Assembly (NCBI GenBank): GCA_937880065.1
Contig: CALFMA010000046.1
Span: forward strand, 1 to 9,990
Length of the DNA stretch: 9,990 nucleotides
Direction: 5' to 3'
Origin: an uncultured Ruminococcus sp.
GTDB taxonomy: Bacteria > Bacillota_A > Clostridia > Oscillospirales > Ruminococcaceae
Shown here: one piece after another, positions 1 to 6,527 of the stretch
Position numbering within the stretch: position 1 is the first letter of the stretch
How the letters are laid out: every line of letters begins with the position of its first letter
Position numbers and translations under genes: made by a program
Notes under the pieces: generated by a model
The model's database searches: none
The model's input: the letters and a program-made list of their open reading frames with translations, nothing else
Told to the model about the DNA's origin: nothing

Positions 1-110
1 GCGACCACAAGTTTATCAGGGAAATGCCCCGAAGACCAGTCCACAGAAAGAAACAATCTTTCCAATTCTTCACAATTAAAATTATGAGTGTCTTTATATT
101 CAATATTCAT
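1..110 (-). CDS. GNAT-family N-acetyltransferase, N-terminal part only
   Basis: The reverse strand reads 36 codons from an ATG at 110 before leaving the window at the left edge. The peptide starts MNIEYKD and contains ELERLFLSVDWSSGHFPDKLVV. The W25-S-S-G core followed by a P-[ED]-K-L segment is the N-terminal pattern of a common group of small GNAT acetyltransferases, which move an acetyl group from acetyl-CoA to an amine on a small molecule or protein. The acetyl-CoA-binding motif lies outside the window, so the substrate cannot be guessed. The start is well supported by GGAGG seven bases upstream. The gene begins 54 bp after the lipoprotein stop, on the same strand and with no terminator between them, so the two are probably co-transcribed. 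The family call rests on 36 residues. Confidence 0.7.
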   Translation of the reverse strand, partial: MNIEYKDTHNFNCEELERLFLSVDWSSGHFPDKLVV

Positions 111-164
111 ATTAGTTTACCTCCGTCAAATTCTTGTCGTTCTGTCCGACTCCTATATTCAATA

Positions 165-998
165 TTAGGGAATATAATTTCTCACAATTGCAGTTACAAC
201 ACCGTTGGAAGTTTCCACAATTGTATTACTGTTGACAAAATGCGTATCATATGTAAGAAGTGACATAAGTTCTTCGGCAGTATATGTCTTTGGGTTATCC
301 ATATCAGAATTATCTGTAAATACGAAATCAGCTGAAAGAGTGTAGGTATTTTCACCGATTTCATAATAGGAATGGCGATCATTCATACCGCTTTCGAAAT
401 ATAAGCCATTTTCGTCTGTTTTAAAATAACGTCCGCCATTTTCAATGCCGCCATTTACAATGATAAGACCGCTGTCAAGCACTTCTATAGTTTCAACAGC
501 AACATTCTTGCCAAGACACCAGATTGTATCGCCAACTTTCAGAGATTGAATATCTTCACCGCTGAACATTTCATAGCGGTAAATCATAGTTGTCAATGTG
601 AATGTGCCGTCAGCGTTTTTGATGAAATCGCCTGCTCCAAAGGATGCCGCAAATTTTGCATTGTCAAATTCCTCAACTCCCTGATGACGTCCAAGCGGTC
701 CATTCAGGGCGAAAATCTCATTGGGACTTGCTGCGGTTGTTTCTTGTACAGTAGTTGCAGGCTCAGTAGGTGGCTCTGTTTGAGTAACTGTAGTAGTTTC
801 AGCCTCAGTAGTTGTGGTTATTTCGGGAGCTGCGGTTGCTGACTGTGATTCTGATTCTATAATAGTTTCTGCTGTTGTTCCCACAGCTGGGGCTTCTGTT
901 GTCTGTTCAGCTGTATTGTCTATTTTCTCAACTTCAATTCCGCATCCTGTCAAAGAAAGCAAAGCCGTAAGCACCATAATTCCAATATATTTTTTCAT
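165..998 (-). CDS. Predicted lipoprotein with Thr/Glu-rich stalk, unknown C-terminal domain
   Basis: This 277-residue protein starts MKKYIGIMVLTALLSLTGC, a type II signal peptide with lipobox L16-T17-G18-C19. It should therefore be exported, lipidated on Cys19 and held on the outer face of the membrane. Residues about 29-92 form a low-complexity stalk rich in Thr, Glu, Ala and Pro, of the kind that spaces a domain away from the membrane in Ruminococcus-type surface proteins. Residues about 93-277 look folded, with alternating beta-type segments, aromatic residues and Gly/Asp/Asn turns (for example FNAD-like NADGTFTLTTMIYRYEMF). I do not recognise this domain and assign no activity. AAGGAG at 1006-1011 lies seven bases before the ATG, and a consensus promoter lies upstream at 1073-1101. 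The downstream GNAT gene is probably in the same transcript. Confidence 0.85.
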   Translation of the reverse strand: MKKYIGIMVLTALLSLTGCGIEVEKIDNTAEQTTEAPAVGTTAETIIESESQSATAAPEITTTTEAETTTVTQTEPPTEPATTVQETTAASPNEIFALNGPLGRHQGVEEFDNAKFAASFGAGDFIKNADGTFTLTTMIYRYEMFSGEDIQSLKVGDTIWCLGKNVAVETIEVLDSGLIIVNGGIENGGRYFKTDENGLYFESGMNDRHSYYEIGENTYTLSADFVFTDNSDMDNPKTYTAEELMSLLTYDTHFVNSNTIVETSNGVVTAIVRNYIP

Positions 999-1072
999 AA
1001 ATCTTCTCCTTTATTTCTCATAAATTTATTGTATCTCTTTCGCATACCAAAAGAACATACAATTTTTTCTTT

Positions 1073-1101
1073 ATTATACACGACACACAAAAAATTGTCA
1101 A
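1073..1101 (-). promoter_or_regulatory. Sigma-A-type promoter for the lipoprotein gene
   Basis: On the minus strand TTGACA (1096-1101) and TATAAT (1073-1078) are both perfect consensus hexamers, separated by 17 bp. The expected transcription start is near 1066, giving a leader of about 68 nt before the ATG at 998. No operator or riboswitch is evident in that leader. Confidence 0.85.
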
Positions 1102-1179
1102 TAGCTCAAGAGGGGGGGCGGATATATTTTTTTGAAAAAACTGTAGAGGTTCCCTGTAATGCTTATCCGCAATAGGTTA

Positions 1180-1296
1180 TATTGCTCCACCAGCTAAACT
1201 TTATCAGCAAACCCGAAAAACTATGTTAAATTCCAAAGTTTTTATCGGTATACCAGTAAAAACTTCTTGACTAAAGGAAGTTTTTCGGGTATAATT
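1180..1296. repeat. Decayed copy of a short palindromic (MITE-like) repeat
   Basis: Positions 1180-1199 match the left end of the intact element at 2136 (TATTGCTCCACCA then CTAAAC) with one mismatch. GGTATAATT at 1288-1296 matches the right-end segment at 2278-2286. Between them are subterminal inverted repeats, ACCCGAAAAACT (1211-1222) against AGTTTTTCGGGT (1279-1290), and nested arms AAGTTTTTA (1236-1244) against TAAAAACTT (1257-1265). The outermost right end (GGTGGAGCAATA) is missing, so this looks like a truncated relative. Calling it the same family is inference from end similarity; the interiors differ. Together with the lipoprotein promoter and the phosphorylase promoter, this accounts for the gene-free stretch 999-1317. 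Nothing is recognised at 1102-1179 apart from a run of seven G at 1112-1118. Confidence 0.55.
1267..1295 (+). promoter_or_regulatory. Sigma-A-type promoter for the nucleoside phosphorylase gene
   Basis: TTGACT (1267-1272), a 17-bp spacer and TATAAT (1290-1295) form a near-consensus promoter with an expected start near 1302. The leader is then only about 15 nt and carries AAGGAG at 1305-1310. The -35 region sits in the loop of a 9-bp inverted repeat, AAAAACTTC (1258-1266) and GAAGTTTTT (1277-1285), which could act as an operator or simply be part of the repeat described at 1180-1296. Confidence 0.8.
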
Positions 1297-1317
1297 AAGA
1301 AAAAAAGGAGAAATATT

Positions 1318-2067
1318 ATGATTACAGATTGCTACGATATTAAAACAGAACCCATTATTAACATTAAGGATTTTTACGGCGAACCAAAGCGTATTACAGA
1401 CATATGTCTGATTATCTTTTCAATAGATATACATAATCACCTGCTTAATACCTATCCATGCGAAAAGATTGGAATTCTGAGTTCTTGCAACGGTGATATA
1501 ACTATCTATAAAACGAATTATAAAGGCAGAGATATTGCTTTTTATTTAACAGGTATAGGTTCTGCACTTGCGTCGGCTTTCTGCTATGAAGCACATTGGC
1601 AGACAGGTGCCACAAAATTTATTATGTTTGGTTCTTGCGGAAGTCTTGACAGAGAAAAAACCGAAGGCAGATTCATAATTCCCACAGAAAGCTATCGTGG
1701 GGAGGGTTGTTCATACTACTTTGCTGAACCCGCAGACTATATCGAAATCAAAAACAGCAAGAAATTAGCTGATATATTTGAAGAATTAAATATTCCCTAT
1801 GTATTGGGCAAAGTCTGGACTACTGATTCTATGATAAGAGAAACTGTGGGACTTGTTGAAAAACGCAGAAAAGAGGGCTGTATTGCAGTTGAAATGGAAC
1901 TTGCAGGTGTGCAGGCTTTGTGTGATTTCTACGGTTTGGAGCTTTATGATTTTCTTGAATCAGGTGATGTACTGGAATCAAGCGGTTACGACATTGAAGG
2001 ACTTCACGGGGCACATCACAATCTGGGTAAATTATATATTGCACTTGAAACAGCATTGTTTTTGTAA
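1318..2067 (+). CDS. Nucleoside phosphorylase-family protein (PNP/UDP phosphorylase type)
   Basis: This 249-residue protein has the spaced motifs of the NP-I family, which splits nucleosides with phosphate to give ribose-1-phosphate and a free base (some relatives hydrolyse instead). Visible are TGIGSALA at 78-85, FGSCGSLD at 104-111, TTDSMIRET at 168-176 and AVEMELAGV at 190-198 (the E-M-E that holds the ribose hydroxyls). ESGDV at 214-218 follows, with Asp217 where the family carries the base-protonating Asp. The length is normal for a cytoplasmic NP-I enzyme. I cannot say whether it acts on purines or uridine. The start at 1318 is chosen because AAGGAG ends seven bases upstream; an in-frame TTG at 1267 lies inside the -35 box and cannot be the start. 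The gene is monocistronic: its own promoter precedes it and a strong terminator begins 15 bp after the stop. Confidence 0.82.
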   Translation: MITDCYDIKTEPIINIKDFYGEPKRITDICLIIFSIDIHNHLLNTYPCEKIGILSSCNGDITIYKTNYKGRDIAFYLTGIGSALASAFCYEAHWQTGATKFIMFGSCGSLDREKTEGRFIIPTESYRGEGCSYYFAEPADYIEIKNSKKLADIFEELNIPYVLGKVWTTDSMIRETVGLVEKRRKEGCIAVEMELAGVQALCDFYGLELYDFLESGDVLESSGYDIEGLHGAHHNLGKLYIALETALFL

Positions 2068-2081
2068 AATCATAATTTCTA

Positions 2082-2117
2082 AAAATGCCTCCCCATTCTG
2101 AATGGAGAGGCATTTTA
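2082..2117 (+). terminator. Rho-independent terminator after the nucleoside phosphorylase gene
   Basis: AAAATGCCTC (2082-2091) pairs with GAGGCATTTT (2107-2116), and CCATTC (2093-2098) with GAATGG (2100-2105). This gives a 16-bp stem with one internal mismatch and a minimal loop. The A-rich and T-rich flanks would let it work in either direction. Confidence 0.85.
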
Positions 2118-2135
2118 TACCAATCCCTAAAATAG

Positions 2136-2297
2136 TATTGCTCCACCAACTAAACCTTGCCGTCAAATACTCGGCACAAAGAAAATTTCTCTGCGTCAGA
2201 AAAACTTGAAATGCGACAGCATTCCTGCATTTTTCTTCCTTGATAAATTTCCTTTCTGCTCTCGTCTTTTTGGCAAGGTATAATTGGTGGAGCAATA
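2136..2297. mobile_element. MITE-like element, 162 bp, 26-bp terminal inverted repeats
   Basis: The left end (2136-2161, beginning TATTGCTCCACCA and ending ACCTTGCC) and the right end (2272-2297, GGCAAGGT then TGGTGGAGCAATA) are inverted repeats matching at 24 of 26 positions. The interior also folds on itself imperfectly (AAAGAAAATTT on the left, AAATTTCCTTT on the right), so the element could form one long hairpin. The ends start and finish in TA, which fits a TA target duplication of the Tc1/mariner kind, though this is inference. There is no transposase gene; any mobility would need one supplied in trans. An open frame crosses it on the minus strand but has no ribosome site and is not called a gene. 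It sits in the gene-free stretch 2068-2516, with the phosphorylase terminator to its left and the Ca2+ ATPase promoter to its right. Confidence 0.75.
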
Positions 2298-2327
2298 GCG
2301 ACAAATCCAATGGCATAAGGTGCAATT

Positions 2328-2353
2328 TGTGATTGTTTTATGATAAAATCACA
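2328..2353. repeat. Imperfect palindrome upstream of the Ca2+ ATPase promoter
   Basis: TGTGATT (2328-2334) and AATCACA (2347-2353) are inverted arms, and TTTTAT/ATAAAA lie within them around a central G, giving a hairpin with a 3-nt bulge. There is no T tract suited to a terminator. It could be a protein-binding site, but nothing else supports that. Confidence 0.35.
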
Positions 2354-2432
2354 GTAGAATTATTATCTTAACCAATAAAAATCCCCCTATAAACCGCTAT
2401 TTGTAATATCTCCCAAAACGCCGAATTCCCCA

Positions 2433-2461
2433 TTGACAATTGTTACAAAAAATACTATAAT
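2433..2461 (+). promoter_or_regulatory. Sigma-A-type promoter for the Ca2+ ATPase gene
   Basis: TTGACA (2433-2438) and TATAAT (2456-2461) are perfect hexamers with a 17-bp spacer. The start is expected near 2468, giving a leader of about 49 nt. At its very 5' end an 8-bp hairpin is possible, ACGCTAAC (2471-2478) with GTTAGTGT (2483-2490), including one G-U pair and a GAGG loop. This may protect the message. Confidence 0.85.
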
Positions 2462-2516
2462 TAAATGTGAACGCTAACGAGGGTTAGTGTAAAACATGAT
2501 ATTATGGAGGTAAACT

Positions 2517-5135
2517 ATGTCAGCACACAGCAAATCAAACGACGAGATACTCAGCGAGTATGGCGTGAGTGTCGAAAAGGGGTTATCAGATGCGGAGGTA
2601 ACTGCCAACCGTGAAAAATACGGTGAAAATAAGCTCCGTGAGAAAAAGAAGAAAACTACTCTCCAGCGTTTTCTGGAGCAGTTCAAGGACGTTATGATTA
2701 TTATTCTGCTCATTGCGGCAGTTATTTCATTCGTCGTTGCAATTATTGAGGGCAATCCCAAGGAATTCTTTGAACCCGTTCTCATTCTCCTTATCGTTGT
2801 TCTCAACGCAATTATGGGTGTTGTTCAGGAAAGCAAGGCTGAAAAGGCTCTCGATGCTCTCCAGAATTTATCAGCTCCCCATGCCCGTGTTATCAGAAAC
2901 GGTGTTGAAAAGGTAATTGATGCCGCTGAACTCGTTCCCGGAGATGTTATTCACCTTGAAGCAGGCGATTTCGTACCTGCCGATTCCCGTCTTATCCACA
3001 GCGTAAGCCTTAAATCAGAGGAATCCGCCCTCACAGGTGAATCAGTTCCCAGCGAAAAGGACGCATATGCTCCCGTTGAGGAAAATGCTCCTATAGGCGA
3101 CAGAACAAATATGGTATTCTCAGGCTGTTCCGTTACATATGGTACTGCAACTGCTGTTGTAACTTCCACAGGTATGAATACCGAAATGGGTAAAATCGCA
3201 AATCTCCTTGACAACGAAAGCGATTCACAGACTCCCCTCCAGCAGAAGCTTGCACAGCTTGGCAAATACCTCGGAATTATGGCTCTTGCCGCTTGTGCAA
3301 TTATCTTCGTTGTAGGAATTATCAACGGTATTCCTGCTCTTGAAATCTTTATGACTGCTATCTCCCTCGCAGTTTCAGCTATTCCCGAGGGACTTCCTGC
3401 AATTGTTACAATTGTTCTTTCTATCGGCGTTCAGCGTATGGTTAAGAAAAACGCTCTTATCAGACGACTTCCTGCCGTTGAAACTCTCGGAAGCGCATCT
3501 GTTATCTGCTCCGATAAGACAGGTACTCTCACACAGAACAAAATGACAGTTGTAAAGGCTTATATCGACAATGCAGATGATGTTGTTCTCGTTGATGAAA
3601 ATTGTCCCGAGGACATCAAAAAGCTTCTTATGATTGGTGCTTTGTGCTGTGACGGCAGCGTTTCTTTTGAAAATGGCGAAGAACAGCATATCGGTGACCC
3701 CACAGAAACTGCAATTGTTCTTGCGGCTCACAAAAACGGTATGCCAAAGGACGAAATCAATGCACAGCATAACCGTGTAGGCGAAATTCCTTTTGATTCC
3801 GACAGAAAGCTTATGACATCTATCAACAAGTTCGGTGACAAGAATATTGTTATCGTAAAGGGTGCTTTTGATATGATGGCTGAACGCTGCACAGGCGGAA
3901 ATATCGCAAAGGCTAAGGAAATTACAGAGAAGATGAGTGCAGACGCTCTCCGTGTTCTCGCTATCGGCTACAAGGAAATTGATACAATTCCAGCTGAACT
4001 TACATCAGAGGAAATCGAAAACGGACTTACTCTTGCAGGTCTTGTGGGAATGATTGACCCTCCCCGTCCCGAGGCAAGAGATGCCGTTGCTGTATGCCGT
4101 CAGGCAGGTATCCGACCTGTTATGATTACAGGCGACCACGTTATTACAGCTGCCGCTATTGCTAAGGATTTAGGTATTCTCGTTGAGGGTGACAGAGCTA
4201 TTACAGGTGCAGAACTTGACGCTATGTCTGAGGAAGAACTCGACAAGCAGGTTGAATCAATCAGCGTTTATGCACGAGTTTCCCCCGAAAATAAAATCCG
4301 CATTGTCAAGGCTTGGCAGAAAAAAGACCAGGTTGTATCTATGACAGGTGACGGCGTAAATGACGCTCCTGCACTTAAAGCTGCTGATATCGGCTGTGCA
4401 ATGGGTATCACAGGTACAGACGTTGCTAAGGGTGCATCTGATATGACTCTCACAGACGACAACTTTGCTACAATCGTTGACGCTGTAAGAGAGGGTAGAG
4501 GTATCTACGCAAACATCAAAAAGGTTGTGGGATTCCTCCTTGGTACAAACATCGGTGAAGTTATCCTCGTATTCTTCGCAATGCTTCTGTGGCACAAAAC
4601 TCCCCTGCTTTCAATGCAGCTGCTTATGATTAACCTTGTAACAGACTCACTTCCTGCAATTGCCCTCGGTATGGAGGACGTTGACAAGGACATTATGACA
4701 CGCAAGCCAAAGCCTAAGAATGAGGGACTTTTCGCAAACGGTTTCGGTGTGCGTATAATTTTACAGGGCTTTATGTTCGGTATTCTCTCACTTGCTGCCT
4801 TTAAAATCGGTTACAACGGCACAGAAGAAACATTAAAAATCGGTCAGACAATGACATTCTTCGTTCTTGCTATGTCACAGGTTATCCAGTCCTTTAATAT
4901 GAGAAGTGACCGTTCACTTTTCAAGACAGGAATTTTCACCAACAAGACTTTGAACAAGGCTGTACTGGCATCAGTTGCTCTTGTTGCTATTGTGCTTTTC
5001 ACTCCCCTCCGTACAATTTTCGGACTTGTACAGCTTTCAGCTGTTCAGTATCTTATCTGCGTGGGACTTTTCCTTATCCCGACAGTAATTATGGAAGCTT
5101 CAAAGGCACTCGGTCTTATAAAGCACAACGACTAA
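2517..5135 (+). CDS. Calcium-translocating P-type ATPase, SERCA/PMCA type (P2)
   Basis: This 872-residue membrane pump should use ATP to export Ca2+. In order it shows the N-terminal cation-ATPase region, actuator-domain TGES (173-176), PEGLP in M4 (290-294), the phosphorylation motif DKTGTLT with Asp333 as acceptor, nucleotide-domain KGA (448-450), ITGD (537-540) and hinge TGDGVNDAP (610-618). Two membrane segments lie at about 59-77 and 84-102, two more around 250-300, and a C-terminal block of about six from 670 onward. Predicted Ca2+ ligands are present: M5 N678-I-G-E681 and M6 N706-LV-T709-D710 match SERCA NVGE and NLVTD. Glu681 is kept, so unlike pumps that replace this residue it may retain both sites; that is inference by eye-alignment. 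The length is full for the bacterial family. GGAGG (2506-2510) sits six bases before the ATG. The gene is monocistronic, with its own promoter and terminator. Confidence 0.93.
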   Translation: MSAHSKSNDEILSEYGVSVEKGLSDAEVTANREKYGENKLREKKKKTTLQRFLEQFKDVMIIILLIAAVISFVVAIIEGNPKEFFEPVLILLIVVLNAIMGVVQESKAEKALDALQNLSAPHARVIRNGVEKVIDAAELVPGDVIHLEAGDFVPADSRLIHSVSLKSEESALTGESVPSEKDAYAPVEENAPIGDRTNMVFSGCSVTYGTATAVVTSTGMNTEMGKIANLLDNESDSQTPLQQKLAQLGKYLGIMALAACAIIFVVGIINGIPALEIFMTAISLAVSAIPEGLPAIVTIVLSIGVQRMVKKNALIRRLPAVETLGSASVICSDKTGTLTQNKMTVVKAYIDNADDVVLVDENCPEDIKKLLMIGALCCDGSVSFENGEEQHIGDPTETAIVLAAHKNGMPKDEINAQHNRVGEIPFDSDRKLMTSINKFGDKNIVIVKGAFDMMAERCTGGNIAKAKEITEKMSADALRVLAIGYKEIDTIPAELTSEEIENGLTLAGLVGMIDPPRPEARDAVAVCRQAGIRPVMITGDHVITAAAIAKDLGILVEGDRAITGAELDAMSEEELDKQVESISVYARVSPENKIRIVKAWQKKDQVVSMTGDGVNDAPALKAADIGCAMGITGTDVAKGASDMTLTDDNFATIVDAVREGRGIYANIKKVVGFLLGTNIGEVILVFFAMLLWHKTPLLSMQLLMINLVTDSLPAIALGMEDVDKDIMTRKPKPKNEGLFANGFGVRIILQGFMFGILSLAAFKIGYNGTEETLKIGQTMTFFVLAMSQVIQSFNMRSDRSLFKTGIFTNKTLNKAVLASVALVAIVLFTPLRTIFGLVQLSAVQYLICVGLFLIPTVIMEASKALGLIKHND

Positions 5136-5140
5136 TATAT

Positions 5141-5172
5141 AATGCGGCGGATTTATTTCTGCCGCATTTTTT
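5141..5172 (+). terminator. Rho-independent terminator of the Ca2+ ATPase gene
   Basis: AATGCGGC (5141-5148) pairs with GCCGCATT (5161-5168), and the T run continues to 5172. It begins five bases after the ATPase stop. Confidence 0.88.
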
Positions 5173-5193
5173 CTCCGTCAATAGAAAAATACG

Positions 5194-5226
5194 CAAAAAC
5201 ACCGTATGATTTCGTTCATACGGTGT
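5194..5226 (-). terminator. Rho-independent terminator of the cdaA-cdaR operon
   Basis: Read on the minus strand, ACACCGTATG (5226-5217) and CATACGGTGT (5208-5199) form a 10-bp perfect stem with an 8-nt loop, followed directly by TTTTTGCG. It begins six bases after the cdaR stop. It faces the ATPase terminator, so these convergent genes have one each. Confidence 0.85.
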
Positions 5227-5232
5227 CTTGTT

Positions 5233-6042
5233 TTATCTTGTGGAATTTGTTGGCTTTTCAACCTTTGTACGCTGAATTGTAACCTTTGAATTTGTGGCTA
5301 TCCATACATCATCAAAGGACGAACAGGAGAACACTACACCCTGATTGAACTGGTCCTCTGTAATGCTTGTATTAAGCAGATTAACCTCTCCGATTATATC
5401 CTCAGCGGTAATTTCCGCAAGGGATTCAGCTGAACCCACCACAACCACATCAATCTGATTTGTAATAATATTATAATTATATGAACTGTCGGGAGGATTA
5501 CTTATCCGAATTCGGTCGCTGTTGATTGTAAGAGGCAATTCCTTTAAATCGGGGTTATCAAGAGTAACCACAACAGATTCAAGGTCGGATACATTGATAA
5601 GTTCCGTATTTTCAAGCCGCTTTTCAATTGTAAATGCACGTGTAAAGCCCGGTTTGATTTCGTAAAGCGGAATAAATCCCAATTCAAGAACATCGGGAAT
5701 TTCTATCTGATTATTGTCACAGGCAAGAGTTACGGAATCCGATGAAAGCTTGAATTTTATCATATCCATATTGAAATTTTCGGGAACTGATGTAATAGCC
5801 GCTTTCAGACCGACTTTTTTCTGTGTACGCACAGCAATATTTATATCGAAATTCGTTGTACTGCTGTTCAGCGATGACTGGTCAATAAGCACATTGTCGG
5901 AAGTGTAAAGCTGTAATTCCGCACCGCTTAAAACATATGAAGTATCAAGAGTCATTTCCTTATTGGAAACAGCAAAAACCTTATCAATCATATCAAGCTT
6001 TGCCGAGGGGCCTGTAATGCTGATTTGCGAGGGAATACACAC
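5233..6042 (-). pseudogene. cdaR: CdaR (YbbR-domain) C-terminal portion, separated by a frameshift
   Basis: This frame carries YbbR-type repeats continuing directly from the upstream N-terminal part. It resumes with DAYVCIPSQISITGPSAKL, the usual Pro-rich, beta-strand start of a YbbR repeat, just where the upstream frame (ending NVKIP) loses sense. From the GTG start at 6527 to the stop at 5233 there are 1295 bases; one added base gives 431 residues, a normal CdaR length. The portion has no ribosome site of its own (the first codon in this stretch, GTG at 6042, is an internal Val), no signal peptide and no membrane segment, so alone it would not reach the cell surface. Its codons look uniform and no further stops are present, pointing to a very recent lesion or a base-calling error. 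It ends just before the operon terminator. Confidence 0.8.
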
Positions 6043-6527
6043 GTATGCATCGGGATTTTTACATTGGGAGTTCTTGGAACTACATCAAAGTCCCTTGTAT
6101 CCATTTTATCAAAAACAACAGTTGCCTTTGAGGGGGAAACGGATTTCACCTCAAAATTCACATTGCTATCGCCCTTACTGCTTTTGATTTTCAACGCAAG
6201 CTTTTTTGTTCCCGTAGTTGAAACAGAATCCGCATCAAAATAAGCGATAAGGGTTTCATTTGTAAGATAACCTATTTGTGTACGGCTTCCTAAAAGTTCA
6301 ACCTTTACTTCCTTAACATCGCAGGAAGTAACACTCAGACCGTTCTGGCTGGCGGCAGAACCTGAAATATCCACAGATACGGGAATACTGTAAACTGTTT
6401 TCTGCACCGAGGGATAACGGGTAAGAGATATGGCAAACCAAAGCATTATTGCAAGGATTACCGCAATTATAAGGAGAAAAATATTGCTTGTCATATACTT
6501 TTCCCTTAATTTTTCGAGAGTTTTCAC
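5988..6527 (-). CDS. cdaR: CdaR (YbbR-domain) N-terminal portion, frameshifted
   Basis: CdaR is a membrane-anchored regulator that binds the diadenylate cyclase CdaA and tunes c-di-AMP synthesis. Residues about 15-35 (SNIFLLIIAVILAIMLWFAIS) form the single membrane anchor; the rest should lie outside the cell. The first YbbR repeat runs to about residue 150 (SVDISGS to VVFDKMDTRDFDVVPRTPNVKIP). After Pro159 the frame shifts, giving about 20 unrelated residues ending RQSLI. The missing base is most likely in the C tract at 6052-6054 (minus-strand CCCC read as CCC) or the adjacent A5 tract at 6056-6060. The start is GTG at 6527, forming GTGA with the cdaA stop (4-nt overlap), with AAGGAGG (6536-6542) eight bases upstream inside cdaA, so translation is probably coupled. 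If the lesion is real, cells make a stub with an anchor and one repeat. Confidence 0.85.
   Translation of the reverse strand: MKTLEKLREKYMTSNIFLLIIAVILAIMLWFAISLTRYPSVQKTVYSIPVSVDISGSAASQNGLSVTSCDVKEVKVELLGSRTQIGYLTNETLIAYFDADSVSTTGTKKLALKIKSSKGDSNVNFEVKSVSPSKATVVFDKMDTRDFDVVPRTPNVKIPMHTCVFPRKSALQAPRQSLI

Noticed and set aside
546..842. A Ser/Cys-rich 98-residue plus-strand frame
   Set aside because: It is the antisense of the lipoprotein's Thr/Glu-rich stalk, and its composition follows from that repeat-like coding sequence.
1267..1317. An upstream TTG start adding 17 residues to the nucleoside phosphorylase
   Set aside because: The TTG is the -35 box of the gene's own promoter, and the added residues are mostly Lys/Arg/Gly encoded by the leader. 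ATG at 1318 has a well-placed AAGGAG.
2032..2325. A 97-residue minus-strand frame covering the palindromic element
   Set aside because: It runs through the 3' end of another gene, a terminator and the repeat, with no ribosome site. It is open by chance in repeat DNA.
2328..2353. A CRP-type binding site (TGTGA and TCACA)
   Set aside because: The half-sites are about 16 bp apart instead of 6, and the site lies about 80 bp above the nearest -35 box. It is kept only as an unexplained palindrome.
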